A stretch of 64,000 bases of DNA from Nocardioides euryhalodurans (GTDB lineage: Bacteria > Actinomycetota > Actinomycetes > Propionibacteriales > Nocardioidaceae). The position numbers were made by a program, and so were the translations under genes. A model generated the notes under the pieces. It searched no databases and had not been told where the DNA came from. It saw nothing but the letters and a program-made list of their open reading frames with translations. The stretch covers positions 701,501 to 765,500 of the forward strand of contig NZ_CP038267.1 in assembly GCF_004564375.1 (NCBI RefSeq), given 5' to 3'. Shown in pieces: positions 35,466-44,650 of this stretch (position 1 is the stretch's first letter; the number at the start of each line of letters is the position of its first letter).

Positions 35466-36182
35466 TCAGGGCCTGCGCCAGACCGAGACGTGGCGCTCGC
35501 TGTCGGCGGTGAACGGCGAGCGGTCCCAGTCGGCGTACCGGGCCTCGAGCTCCAGGCCGGCGAGCCTGGCCATCAGGTCGCACTCCTCGGGCCAGACGTA
35601 GCGGTAGTGGTGGGCGCCGTAGCGGGTGGTGCCGTCGTCGGCGGGCCAGTAGTGGTGGGAGGTGCCCTGCTGGCCGACCAGGTCGAAGGTGTCGAAGCCG
35701 AGGTGGCCCTCGCTGACGTCGAACGGCACCGCGACCTGTCCGGGCGGCAGCCGCCGCAGCGGCGGGACCCCGACCTCGACCACGAACCGGCCCCTGGGCG
35801 CCAGGTGGCGTGCGGCGTTGGCGAAGCACGCCACCTGCTCGTCCTGGGTGCGGAGGTTGCCGATGGTGTTGTAGACGAGGTAGACGAGCGAGAACTCGCC
35901 GGCGACCCGGGTGGTCGCCATGTCGCCCAGGGTCACCGGCAGCACCTGCTCTTCCGCCTTGCGCCGGAGCCGGGCCACCATCGGCGCCGACAGCTCGATG
36001 CCGGCGACGGGCACACCGCGGGCGAGCAGCGGACACGCGACCCGGCCGGTCCCGACGGCGAGCTCGAGCGCGCGGCCCTCGCCTGCCAGCTCGGCCAGGA
36101 GGTCCACCGTGGGGTCGAGGACCTCCGGCGTGAACATCGGGTCCGCGGGGTCGTCGTAGCGTGGGCGGTCTCCTCGTCCCAC
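35466..36182 (-). CDS. Class I SAM methyltransferase, N-terminus probably frameshifted
   Basis: A protein of about 238 residues with SAM motif ALELAVGTGRVACPLLARG near residue 40 and LSLVYLVYN as motif II area; LRRKAEEQVLPVTLGDMATT and YGAHHYRYVWPEE are family-like. The GTG at 36182 is a weak start. Just upstream, from ATG 36199, another frame reads MTSSDLWDEETAH, the usual N-terminus of this family, whose continuation RYDDPADPMFTPEVL lies in the present frame. One missing base near 36160 explains both. The gene may be damaged only at its N-terminus or be misread. Confidence 0.82.
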   Translation of the reverse strand: MGRGDRPRYDDPADPMFTPEVLDPTVDLLAELAGEGRALELAVGTGRVACPLLARGVPVAGIELSAPMVARLRRKAEEQVLPVTLGDMATTRVAGEFSLVYLVYNTIGNLRTQDEQVACFANAARHLAPRGRFVVEVGVPPLRRLPPGQVAVPFDVSEGHLGFDTFDLVGQQGTSHHYWPADDGTTRYGAHHYRYVWPEECDLMARLAGLELEARYADWDRSPFTADSERHVSVWRRP

Positions 36183-36263
36183 AGGTCACTGCTGGTCATG
36201 CGGGCGAGCCTCGTGGGTCCGTGGGTGGCTGTCGAGCGGTTTTCGGTGGGGCTCAGGGTGCCC

Positions 36264-36337
36264 GAGTGCGATAGTCCGCCGCCCGATGCGTCTCGATTGC
36301 CCGGGAAGTGGCGCATGCGGCGGCGGACTATCCACTC
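36264..36337. repeat. Long imperfect inverted repeat
   Basis: The left arm GAGTGCGATAGTCCGCCGC (36264-36282) pairs with GCGGCGGACTATCCACTC (36320-36337); the only mismatch is one extra C in the left arm. The loop is 37 bases and contains partly paired GATGCG/CGCATG. It lies between two divergent genes, so it is not a normal terminator. The rest of the 248-base gap (36200-36447) shows no gene. Confidence 0.7.
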
Positions 36338-36447
36338 AGGGCAGCAACCCGTCATTCCCCCGAACTCCCGGACCGCGCGCCCCTCCCGTTGCTACGGTTC
36401 CCGCCGCTGCGGCCACGGGGGCCTGGCCAGTCTTCTCGAGGAGTCCG

Positions 36448-37002
36448 ATGTCGTTCCCAGACGCAGTGCAGAGCTCGTTGAGGCAGTACGTCATCTGGCG
36501 CGGCCGCGCCAGCCGCTCGGAGTACTGGTGGTTCTACCTCTTCACGATCCTCGTCAGCATCGTGACCGGGATCCTCGAATCGGCCCTGGGGACGGACTCG
36601 CTCAGCAACCTGGCCTCCCTGGCGCTCCTCCTGCCGTCGCTGGCCGTCACGGTGCGACGGCTCCACGACTCCGGCAGGTCCGCGTGGTGGCTGCTGGCCA
36701 CCGTCGTCCCGATCGTGCTGGCGATCCTCCTGATGTTCGCCGGCCTGATCGCCGTGCTCGGCCGCAGTGAGGCGTGGGTGGCCCTGTTCGGCCTGGACAT
36801 CGTGCTCGGCCTCGGTGCCCTCGTCACGACCGTCGTGCTGATGTGCCTGCCCAGCACCCCCGGCCCCAACCGCTACGGACCCTCGCCGCACGACCCGCAG
36901 CCCGGGCCGTACGACACGCCTCAGGGCCACCCGCCCGCTCCCGGACACGGCTACGACTACGGCTACCCGCCGCCCTACCAGGACCCGAACCGCCCCGCCT
37001 GA
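36448..37002 (+). CDS. DUF805 membrane protein
   Basis: A 184-residue protein. The DUF805 domain (residues 15-125) starts YVIWRGRASRSEYWWFYLF and contains SLAVTVRRLHDSGRSAWW; it spans about four TM helices. The C-terminal 50 residues are a proline-, glycine- and tyrosine-rich tail (PGHGYDYGYPPPYQ) of low complexity. A GAGGAG ribosome site precedes the ATG at 36448. The function of DUF805 is unknown. The stop is 7 bases from the convergent gene. Confidence 0.9.
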   Translation: MSFPDAVQSSLRQYVIWRGRASRSEYWWFYLFTILVSIVTGILESALGTDSLSNLASLALLLPSLAVTVRRLHDSGRSAWWLLATVVPIVLAILLMFAGLIAVLGRSEAWVALFGLDIVLGLGALVTTVVLMCLPSTPGPNRYGPSPHDPQPGPYDTPQGHPPAPGHGYDYGYPPPYQDPNRPA

Positions 37003-37009
37003 CGCGAGG

Positions 37010-37762
37010 TCACTCCAGCAGCTGCCGGTGCCCCCGCGTCCAGCGCACCCGACCCCGCAGCTCGTCGAGGTAGCCCGCGCGCACCCAGGCCGCCCAGGGT
37101 TCCAGCCCGCGCTCGGCGAGCGCGGCGATCCGGTCGACCGTGACCTCCTGCCGGCCGGCCACCCGGTCGACGAGCCCCGCGGTGCCACCGAGGCCGTACG
37201 CCTCGGAGAACGCGCGGGCCCGCTCGGCGCGGTCGGGGGGCGAGACGAACCCGTGCGACTCCATCGCCTCCTCGTCGGGCCGGAAGGGAGCGAAGGTCTC
37301 GAGGGCGTACGCCACGTCGTCCATCGCGGGCGCGGGTGAGGCGTAGTCCCAGTCGATGAGGGCGACGGCGACGCCCTCCCGCCAGACGAAGTTCCAGGGC
37401 CCGGGGTCGCCGTGGGTGACGACCGTGGCGCCGGGCACGGGCGGGAACGCCCAGTCGGCACCCTCGGGCGGGACGAACCCCTCGGTGGCGTCGTGGATGC
37501 GGCGCAGCAGTGCGGCGGCCGACCGCAGCCCGTCGAGGTCCACGTGGTGGCGCCAGGCCTCGGGGCCCGCGTCGCCGGGCACCCAGGTCAGCGCCTCCAC
37601 CCCGTCGCGGATGCCGACCGGTTCGGGGACGCAGTCCAGGCCCTCGGCGCACAGGTGGGCGAGCAGGGCGTGGACGGTGGCCGTCCAGGGTCGCGCGGGC
37701 CTCAGCACGAGGTCGTCGACGATGGTCACGTCGCCGCCGACGAGCTCCCAGGTCCCGGTCAT
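37010..37762 (-). CDS. Aminoglycoside phosphotransferase (APH)-fold kinase
   Basis: A 250-residue small-molecule kinase of the APH family. VVTHGDPGPWNFVW is the catalytic loop (Asp near residue 133 in place of HGD-x-x-x-x-N), and LIDWDYASPAPAMDDVAYAL the metal-binding loop. The N-terminal nucleotide-binding part is short (LVLRPARPWTATVHALL). The substrate is unknown, and drug resistance cannot be inferred. It lies 35 bases after the acetyltransferase gene in the same direction. Confidence 0.87.
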   Translation of the reverse strand: MTGTWELVGGDVTIVDDLVLRPARPWTATVHALLAHLCAEGLDCVPEPVGIRDGVEALTWVPGDAGPEAWRHHVDLDGLRSAAALLRRIHDATEGFVPPEGADWAFPPVPGATVVTHGDPGPWNFVWREGVAVALIDWDYASPAPAMDDVAYALETFAPFRPDEEAMESHGFVSPPDRAERARAFSEAYGLGGTAGLVDRVAGRQEVTVDRIAALAERGLEPWAAWVRAGYLDELRGRVRWTRGHRQLLE

Positions 37763-37797
37763 GGTGGATTGTCACCCCCAGGACGGCGGAACTGCGG

Positions 37798-38931
37798 TCA
37801 CCCCTCCGGAGCGTCGCGCAGCCTGTCGTAGAGAGCGCTGTCCTCGTACCCGCCGCCGGCGAGCGGTCCGGAGCCCCGCTCGGTCCCGACGTGGGTGAAG
37901 CCGGCGCGCTCGGCCAGCGCCCGGGACGGCAGGTTGCGGGGCGAGGTGAGCAGGTAGAGCCGCCGGGCGCCGAAGCCGCCGTCCCCGCGACGACGCAGCG
38001 CCCAGTCGGTCGCCGTCCGCAAGGCCGTGGTCATCGCACCGCGTCCCCGCCCGGCCGGCAGCGACCAGTAGCCGACCTGCGCGGTGAGGTCGTCGCCGTC
38101 CTCCTCGAACTCGAAGAGCGCCACGTTGCCGAGGGGTGCGTCGCTCTCGGCATCGGCGACGCACCACGCCATGCGCGCGTTGGTGGCGGCAGCCTGGTGG
38201 ACCCGGAGCAGGTAGCCGGGCACCTCGCCGGGCTCCCGGGGCAACGGGGAGTCGGGGATCCACTGCCGCACGGTCGGGTCGTTCGCCGCCTCGACCAGGC
38301 CCGGCCCATCGGTCTCGCACCACGCCCGCAGCCGCACCCCGTCCGCCTCGAGCACCGGGGGCACCAGCCACGGCTCGACCGGCTCACGTGCGTCGGCGGC
38401 ACCGATCCAGCCCGTCCAGGCGTCGCGGCGCTCACCGCGGTGCGGCAGCAGCTGCGGGACGGTGGGGCCGAAGGAGAACCCGAGCCCCCACACGGTCCGG
38501 CGCGAGGCCCAGTTGCCCGTGAACGCCCGCCACTGCACGACGGCGAGACCGTGACGCTCGAAACCCCAGTCCAGCAGCAGCATGAGCGCGCGCCGCATCA
38601 GCCCGTCGCCGCGGGCGTCCGGGTGGAGCCCGAAGCCGAGCTCGCCCTCTCCCCCGCCCTTCATCCGCAGGTCCACCGAACCGGCGAAGCAGCCGTCGTG
38701 CTCGATCGCGAAGCAGTACGTCGAGTCGCCCTCCCAGCCGGCCGGGACCACGGTCCCGATCCAGTCACGGGCGTCCTGCTCGTCGTACGGCGTGGGCACG
38801 GTCGTCCACGCGATCGACTCGGGATCGCGGCACTGCTCGACGATCCGGGGCAGGTCGGGCACGGCGTGGGCTCGCAGCGTCACGGTGCCGTCGGTCAGGG
38901 TGGGGACGTCGTCGGGGAATCGCACCGGCAC
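37798..38931 (-). CDS. Tandem GNAT acetyltransferase
   Basis: A 377-residue protein with two RimJ/RimL-like GNAT domains. The first spans residues 15-175 (LGFGLHPDARGDGLMRRALMLL, the acetyl-CoA loop), the second 195-370 (GYWSLPAGRGRGAMTTALR, FGARRLYLLTSPRNLPSRALAERAGF). Substrates are unknown. The start is uncertain; GTG 38931 is chosen, as the upstream extension is low-complexity. It is divergent from lhr. Confidence 0.85.
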   Translation of the reverse strand: MPVRFPDDVPTLTDGTVTLRAHAVPDLPRIVEQCRDPESIAWTTVPTPYDEQDARDWIGTVVPAGWEGDSTYCFAIEHDGCFAGSVDLRMKGGGEGELGFGLHPDARGDGLMRRALMLLLDWGFERHGLAVVQWRAFTGNWASRRTVWGLGFSFGPTVPQLLPHRGERRDAWTGWIGAADAREPVEPWLVPPVLEADGVRLRAWCETDGPGLVEAANDPTVRQWIPDSPLPREPGEVPGYLLRVHQAAATNARMAWCVADAESDAPLGNVALFEFEEDGDDLTAQVGYWSLPAGRGRGAMTTALRTATDWALRRRGDGGFGARRLYLLTSPRNLPSRALAERAGFTHVGTERGSGPLAGGGYEDSALYDRLRDAPEG

Positions 38932-39011
38932 AGTCTGTCGGCCCCCCCGAGCCGCCCTGCCACCGGGTTTGTGCCGGGGCACGTGTCACCCGGCGGTGCA
39001 AGGATGTCCCG

Positions 39012-42000
39012 GTGGACCCGCTCGAGCGCTTCAGCGCACCGACCCGCGAGTGGTTCGGGGCAGCCTTCGCGCAGCCCACCGCCGCCCAGGCCGGTGCGTG
39101 GGAGGCGATCAGCGGTGGACGCCACGCCCTCGTCGTCGCTCCGACCGGGTCGGGCAAGACGCTGAGTGCCTTCCTCTGGTCGCTCGACCGCCTGCTCACC
39201 AGCGACCCGCCCGAGAAGCGGCGACGCTGCCGGGTCCTCTACGTCTCACCCCTCAAGGCGCTCGCCGTGGACGTGGAGCGCAACCTGCGGGCGCCACTCA
39301 CGGGGATCCGCCACACCGCCGAGCGGCTCGGCACCTCCCTGCCCGAGGTGACGGTCGGGCTCCGCAGCGGGGACACCAGCGCGGCCGACAGGCGGCGCCT
39401 CACGACCACCCCGCCCGACATCCTCATCACCACGCCCGAGTCGCTCTTCCTGATGCTCACCAGCCAGGCGCGTGAGTCGCTGCGCGGCGTGGAGACCGTG
39501 ATCGTGGACGAGGTCCACGCGGTGGCCGGGACCAAGCGCGGCGCCCACCTCGCCCTCAGCCTCGAGCGGCTCGACGCGCTGCTCGACCGGCCGGCGCAGC
39601 GGATCGGGCTCAGCGCGACGGTGCGTCCCCACGAGGAGGTGGCCCGCTTCCTCGGCGGCCAGGCTCCCGTCGAGATCGTGTCGCCGCCCAGCGAGAAGGC
39701 GTGGGACCTGCGGGTGGTCGTCCCGGTCGAGGACATGACCGCACCCGAGGACTACGACGAGACCGACGGCGACCCGGGCCGGAGCCAGTCGATCTGGCCC
39801 CACGTCGAGGAGCACGTCGCCGACCTGATCGAGCAGCACCGCTCGACCATCGTCTTCGCCAACAGCCGGCGGCTCGCCGAGCGGCTCACCGCCCGGCTCA
39901 ACGAGATCGCCGCCGACCGGGCCGGCGTCGACACCGGCGACGACGGCGCCCCGCCGGCCGAGGTCATGGCGCAGTCGGGCCGCTCCGACGGCGCGCCCAC
40001 GGTGCTCGCGATGGCCCACCACGGCTCGGTCTCCAAGGAGCAGCGCGCCCTCATCGAGGACGACCTCAAGCGCGGACGGCTGCCGGCCGTGGTCGCCACC
40101 AGCAGCCTCGAGCTCGGCATCGACATGGGCGCCGTCGACCTCGTCGTCCAGATCGAGTCGCCCCCGAGCGTGGCCAGCGCCCTGCAGCGGGTCGGCCGCG
40201 CCGGCCACCAGGTGGGCGAGACCAGCCGCGGGGTGCTCTTCCCCAAGCACCGCGGAGACCTCGCGCAGACCGCGGTCGCCGTCGACCGGATGCGCGAGGG
40301 TGCCATCGAGAGCCTGCGGATCCCGGCCAACCCGCTCGACGTCCTCGCCCAGCAGGTCGTGGCCGCCGTGGCGATCGACGCCTGGGACGTCGACGAGCTC
40401 CACGCGCTCGTCCGCCGCAGCGCACCGTTCGCACAGCTCCCCCGGAGCGCCTTCGACGCCACGCTCGACCTGCTGAGCGGGCGCTACCCCTCCGACGAGT
40501 TCGCCGAGCTCCGACCCCGGATCGTCTGGGACCGCGTGACGGGTCGGCTCACCGGCCGCCCCGGCGCCCAGCGACTGGCCGTCACCAGCGGCGGCACCAT
40601 CCCCGACCGCGGCCTCTTCGGCGTCTACCTCGTGGGTGAGGGCACCGGCCGCCGGGTGGGCGAGCTCGACGAGGAGATGGTCTACGAGTCGCGCGTCGGC
40701 GACGTGTTCGCGCTCGGCGCGACCAGCTGGCGGATCGAGGACATCACCCACGACCGCGTCATCGTCACCCCCGCGCCCGGCATCCCGGGCCGGCTGCCGT
40801 TCTGGAAGGGGGACGCGCTCGGCCGGCCCGCCGAGCTCGGCCAGGCCGTGGGCGCCTTCACCCGGGAGCTCGCCGCGATGCCGCCGGCCGAGGCCGAGCG
40901 CACCGCCCGCGCCTCCGGCCTCGACGCGTACGCCGCCAGCAACCTCGTCACCTACCTCACCGAGCAGGTCGAGGCGACCCGCACCCTCCCCAGCGACCAG
41001 ACCGTCCTCGTGGAGCGGTTCCGCGACGAGCTGGGCGACTGGCGGCTGGTGGTCCACTCCCCCTACGGCACGCCCGTCCACGCGCCCTGGGCGCTGGCGA
41101 TCAACGCCCGGCTCCGTGAGCGCTACGGCATCGACGGCCAGGCGGTCGCCTCCGACGACGGCATCGTGGTGCGGATCCCGGACACGGACGCCGAGGCACC
41201 CACCGGCGAGATCGTGGCCTTCGAGCCCGACGAGATCGAGGAGATCGTCACGACCGAGGTCGGTGGGAGCGCGCTCTTCGCGAGCCGCTTCCGCGAGTGC
41301 GCCGCGCGGGCGCTGCTCCTCCCCCGCCGCGACCCCGGACGCCGCTCCCCACTGTGGCAGCAGCGGCAGCGGTCGGCCCAGCTGCTCGAGGTCGCTGCCC
41401 GCTACCCCTCGTTCCCGATCGTGCTCGAGGCGGTCCGCGAGTGCCTCCAGGACGTCTACGACCTGCCGGGGCTGGTCGGCCTGATGCGCCGGGTCGACCG
41501 GCGCGAGGTCGCGGTCGTCGACGTGGCCACGACGCAGCCGTCGCCGTACGCCCGGAGCCTGCTGTTCGGCTACGTCGCCCAGTTCGTCTACGAGGGCGAC
41601 TCACCGCTGGCGGAGCGTCGCGCCGCCGCGCTCAGCCTCGACCAGGGCCTGCTCGCCGAGCTGCTCGGCCGCGCCGAGCTGCGCGAGCTGCTCGACCCGG
41701 AGGTGCTGGCCGAGGTCGAGGCGGAGCTGCAGCGCGTGGCCCCCGACCGCCGAGCCAGGGACGCCGAGGGCGGCGTCGACCTGGTGAGGACCATCGGCCC
41801 TCTCTCCACCGAGGAGGTCCGCGAGCGCGCCGTGGACGGTGCCGACGTCAGCGGCTGGCTGGCCAGCCTCGCCGACACCCGGCGGATCGTCGAGGTGCGC
41901 GTCGCCGGCGTGGAGCGCTGGGCGGTCGTCGAGGACGTCGGCAGGCTGCGCGACGGGCTCGGCGTCCCGGTCCCGCCGGGCACCCCCGAGGTCTTCGCCG

Positions 42001-43502
42001 ACCCGGTCGAGGACCCGCTCGCCGACCTGGTCTCGCGCTTCGCACGCACCCACGGGCCGTTCACCACCGAGCAGGTCGCCGCCCGGCTCGGCCTGGGCGT
42101 GGCCGTCGTCCGCCACACGCTCGAGCGGCTGGCCGCCCAGGGCCGCGTCCTCGACGGCGAGTTCCGACCTGCCGGCTCCGGCACGGAGTGGTGCGACGCC
42201 GAGGTGCTGCGCCGGCTGCGGCGCCGGTCGCTGGCCCGGCTCCGCCAGGAGATCGAGCCGGTCGAGCCGCAGGCCCTGGCCCGGTTCCTCGGGTCGTGGC
42301 AGCACGTGGTCCCGTCAGGTTCGACCCAGCGCGGCGGTGGTCCCCGCGGCGTCGACGGCGTGCTGACCGTGATCAGCCAGCTCGCCGGCTGCCCGGTCCC
42401 CGCGAGCGCCCTGGAGCCGCTGGTGCTCGGCTCGCGGGTGGCCGACTACGAGCCGTCGTACCTCGACGAGCTCACCAGCACCGGCGAGGTCCTGTGGGCC
42501 GGCCACGGTGCGCTCCCCGGAACCGACGGCTGGGTCTCACTCCACCTCGCCGACCAGGCGCCGCTGACGCTGCCCGACCACACGCCGTTCGAGCACTCCG
42601 AGCTCCACCAGGCGGTGCTCGACGCGCTGGCGCCCGGCGGGGCGTGGTTCTTCCGCCAGCTCGGGCAGGCGGTCGGCCACCCCACCGACGCCGCCCTCGC
42701 CGGCGCGCTCTGGGACCTCGTCTGGGCGGGACGGGTGGGCAACGACACCCTCGCCCCGCTCCGTTCGCTTGTCAGCACCGGCCGCGGCAGCCACAAGTCG
42801 CGCCGGCCCGGCCCCCGCGTGCTCCGCAGCGGACCACCCCACACCGCCGGGCGCTGGGCGCTGCTCCCCGATCTCGACACCGACCCGACGCGTCGAGCCC
42901 ACGCGGCCGCCGAGCGGCTCCTCGACCGCCACGGCGTCGTCACCCGCGGCGCGGTGCAGAGCGAGGGCACCCCGGGGGGCTTCGCAGCCGTCTACAAGGT
43001 GCTCTCCGCCTTCGAGGACTCCGGGCGCTGCCGGCGCGGCTACTTCGTCGAGGGTCTCGGGGCCGCACAGTTCGGCACCGCCGGGTCGGTCGACCGGCTC
43101 CGCACGTACGCCGACACCCGACCCGACGACAAGCCGGTCGCGACCGCGCTGGCCGCCACCGACCCCGCCAACCCGTTCGGCGCCGCGTTGCCGTGGCCGG
43201 AGGGCGAGGGACACCGGCCAGGGCGCAAGGCGGGCGCGATGGTGGTCCTGGTCGACGGCGACCTCACCCTCTACGTCGAGCGCGGCGGCCGCACCCTCCT
43301 CACCTGGACCGACGACACCGACCTGCTCACGCCGGCGACCGAGGCGCTCGCCACCGCCGCCCGGCGTGGACAGCTCGGCCGGCTGACGGTCGAGAAGGCC
43401 GACGGCGCCCAGCTGCTCGGCTCCGGCCAGACGCCGCTGCGCGAGGCTCTGGCGGCGGCCGGCTTCGTCGCGACGCCCCGGGGGTTGAGGCTCCGTGCCT
43501 GA
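39012..43502 (+). CDS. lhr: Lhr-type large ATP-dependent helicase
   Basis: A 1496-residue SF2 helicase, the length of mycobacterial Lhr. The first RecA domain carries Walker A APTGSGKT (residues 43-50) and VIVDEVHAVAGTKRG as DEVH motif II. The second has ATSSLELGIDMGAVD and QRVGRAGHQVGE as motifs V and VI. The winged-helix and beta-barrel Lhr-core follows, then a C-terminal domain of about 600 residues. Lhr unwinds RNA:DNA hybrids in a 3'-5' direction and acts in DNA repair. An AAGGA motif precedes GTG 39012. The gene overlaps nei by 8 bases, the order known from M. tuberculosis. Confidence 0.95.
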   Translation: MDPLERFSAPTREWFGAAFAQPTAAQAGAWEAISGGRHALVVAPTGSGKTLSAFLWSLDRLLTSDPPEKRRRCRVLYVSPLKALAVDVERNLRAPLTGIRHTAERLGTSLPEVTVGLRSGDTSAADRRRLTTTPPDILITTPESLFLMLTSQARESLRGVETVIVDEVHAVAGTKRGAHLALSLERLDALLDRPAQRIGLSATVRPHEEVARFLGGQAPVEIVSPPSEKAWDLRVVVPVEDMTAPEDYDETDGDPGRSQSIWPHVEEHVADLIEQHRSTIVFANSRRLAERLTARLNEIAADRAGVDTGDDGAPPAEVMAQSGRSDGAPTVLAMAHHGSVSKEQRALIEDDLKRGRLPAVVATSSLELGIDMGAVDLVVQIESPPSVASALQRVGRAGHQVGETSRGVLFPKHRGDLAQTAVAVDRMREGAIESLRIPANPLDVLAQQVVAAVAIDAWDVDELHALVRRSAPFAQLPRSAFDATLDLLSGRYPSDEFAELRPRIVWDRVTGRLTGRPGAQRLAVTSGGTIPDRGLFGVYLVGEGTGRRVGELDEEMVYESRVGDVFALGATSWRIEDITHDRVIVTPAPGIPGRLPFWKGDALGRPAELGQAVGAFTRELAAMPPAEAERTARASGLDAYAASNLVTYLTEQVEATRTLPSDQTVLVERFRDELGDWRLVVHSPYGTPVHAPWALAINARLRERYGIDGQAVASDDGIVVRIPDTDAEAPTGEIVAFEPDEIEEIVTTEVGGSALFASRFRECAARALLLPRRDPGRRSPLWQQRQRSAQLLEVAARYPSFPIVLEAVRECLQDVYDLPGLVGLMRRVDRREVAVVDVATTQPSPYARSLLFGYVAQFVYEGDSPLAERRAAALSLDQGLLAELLGRAELRELLDPEVLAEVEAELQRVAPDRRARDAEGGVDLVRTIGPLSTEEVRERAVDGADVSGWLASLADTRRIVEVRVAGVERWAVVEDVGRLRDGLGVPVPPGTPEVFADPVEDPLADLVSRFARTHGPFTTEQVAARLGLGVAVVRHTLERLAAQGRVLDGEFRPAGSGTEWCDAEVLRRLRRRSLARLRQEIEPVEPQALARFLGSWQHVVPSGSTQRGGGPRGVDGVLTVISQLAGCPVPASALEPLVLGSRVADYEPSYLDELTSTGEVLWAGHGALPGTDGWVSLHLADQAPLTLPDHTPFEHSELHQAVLDALAPGGAWFFRQLGQAVGHPTDAALAGALWDLVWAGRVGNDTLAPLRSLVSTGRGSHKSRRPGPRVLRSGPPHTAGRWALLPDLDTDPTRRAHAAAERLLDRHGVVTRGAVQSEGTPGGFAAVYKVLSAFEDSGRCRRGYFVEGLGAAQFGTAGSVDRLRTYADTRPDDKPVATALAATDPANPFGAALPWPEGEGHRPGRKAGAMVVLVDGDLTLYVERGGRTLLTWTDDTDLLTPATEALATAARRGQLGRLTVEKADGAQLLGSGQTPLREALAAAGFVATPRGLRLRA

Positions 43503-44286
43503 GGGCGACACCGTCTTCCGCGCGGCGCGGTTGCTCGACCGGACGCTCGCCGGCCACGAGCTGCGCAGCAGTGACTTCCGGGTGCCGCAGCTCGCCACCA
43601 CCGACCTCACCGGCGGCCGGGTGCTCGGCACCTGGTCGCGCGGCAAGCACCTGCTGACGCGCATCGACGCCTCCCGGCCGTGGACGCTCCACACGCACCT
43701 CAAGATGGAGGGGTCGTGGCAGAGCTACTTCCCCGGCCAGCGGTGGCGGCGGCCGCCCCACACGGCGCGCGTGGTGCTGACGACCGCCGACCGGATCGCC
43801 GTCGGCTTCTCGCTCGGCATCGTCGAGCTCCTCCCACGCGAGCACGAGCACGAGGTGGTCGGCCACCTCGGCCCCGACCTGCTCGGCCCTGACTGGGACG
43901 AGGCCGAGGCCGTACGCCGGCTGCAGACCGACCCCGACCGCCCGCTGTCCGAGGCGCTGCTCGACCAGACCATGCTCGCCGGCATCGGCAACATGTACAT
44001 GGCCGAGCTGTGCTTCGTGGCCGGGCTCCACCCCACGACGCCGGTGGGCGAGGTGGCCGACCTGACGCGCCTGGTCCGCCGCGCGCAGCAGATGCTGGAC
44101 CTCAACAAGGACCGGTCCCAGCAGACCACCACCGGCGACCTGAGGCAGGGACGTCGGATGTGGGTCTACCGGCGCGACCAGCAGCCCTGCCTGCGGTGCG
44201 GCACCACCGTGGAGGTCGCGATGCGGGGCGAGCCCGGGCAGGAGCGGGCGTCGTACTGGTGCCCCTCGTGCCAGCCGCGTCGCTGA
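43495..44286 (+). CDS. nei: Endonuclease VIII-like DNA glycosylase
   Basis: A 263-residue Fpg/Nei glycosylase. After Met removal the N-terminal PEGDTVFRAARLL gives the catalytic Pro2-Glu3. LHTHLKMEGSW and LLDQTMLAGIGNMYMAE are the family's core motifs, and CLRCGTT with CPSCQPR at the C-terminus form the zinc finger. It excises oxidised bases. GTG 43495 lies inside the lhr end (8-base overlap), so repair helicase and glycosylase are made together. Confidence 0.93.
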   Translation: MPEGDTVFRAARLLDRTLAGHELRSSDFRVPQLATTDLTGGRVLGTWSRGKHLLTRIDASRPWTLHTHLKMEGSWQSYFPGQRWRRPPHTARVVLTTADRIAVGFSLGIVELLPREHEHEVVGHLGPDLLGPDWDEAEAVRRLQTDPDRPLSEALLDQTMLAGIGNMYMAELCFVAGLHPTTPVGEVADLTRLVRRAQQMLDLNKDRSQQTTTGDLRQGRRMWVYRRDQQPCLRCGTTVEVAMRGEPGQERASYWCPSCQPRR

Positions 44287-44297
44287 GCCGGACCGGG

Positions 44298-44585
44298 TCA
44301 GGCCGCGGAGGCGACGACCTCGGGTCCGCTCGTCGTGGTGAGCGTGGCGGTCTCCTCGAGCGCGACCAGCGACGAGACGTCGTGGAGGATCTCGGAGAGC
44401 GGCACGTCGAGCGCCGCGCACAGCGAGGCCAGCAGCTCGGAGGAGGCTTCCTTCTGGCCGCGCTCGATCTCGGAGATGTAGCCCAGCGAGACCCGGGCCT
44501 CGGCGGAGACCTCGCGCAGCGTCATGCCCCGCTGCATCCGCTTGGCGCGCAGCACGTCGCCGAGCAGTCGCCGGAACAGCACCAT
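44298..44585 (-). CDS. clgR: ClgR-type transcription regulator
   Basis: A 95-residue XRE-type regulator nearly identical in plan to mycobacterial ClgR: LLGDVLRAKRMQRGMTLREV then SLGYISEIERGQKEASSELL. ClgR activates clp protease genes under stress. The end VVASAA resembles the short C-terminal degron that lets ClpP clear ClgR. A GGAAGGGAG ribosome site lies 6 bases before the ATG. A GGAAG-N18-GTT promoter candidate lies just upstream, inside the cinA end. Confidence 0.9.
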   Translation of the reverse strand: MVLFRRLLGDVLRAKRMQRGMTLREVSAEARVSLGYISEIERGQKEASSELLASLCAALDVPLSEILHDVSSLVALEETATLTTTSGPEVVASAA

Positions 44586-44624
44586 GAGCGTCTCCCTTCC
44601 TGACCCGTCGGACCTGTGGGGCCC

Positions 44625-44650
44625 AACGCTACCCGAGGGCAGGTTCTTCC
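44625..44650 (-). promoter_or_regulatory. ECF-sigma-type promoter candidate of clgR
   Basis: On the minus strand GGAAG (44650-44646) is followed by exactly 18 bases and GTT (44627-44625), the pattern of SigR/SigH/SigE promoters (GGAAT or GGAAC-N18-GTT). It would give a leader of roughly 33 bases before clgR. A housekeeping-type TAGCGT overlaps the GTT, so a dual promoter is possible. clgR is SigE- or SigH-dependent in Mycobacterium and Corynebacterium. Confidence 0.5.

Noticed and set aside
37010..38931. Antibiotic resistance genes (APH-like and GNAT)
   Set aside because: Both folds are broad; nothing shows drug specificity, so only the fold is called.
39246..41081. Minus-strand open frame inside lhr
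   Set aside because: Antisense shadow of a well-conserved helicase.
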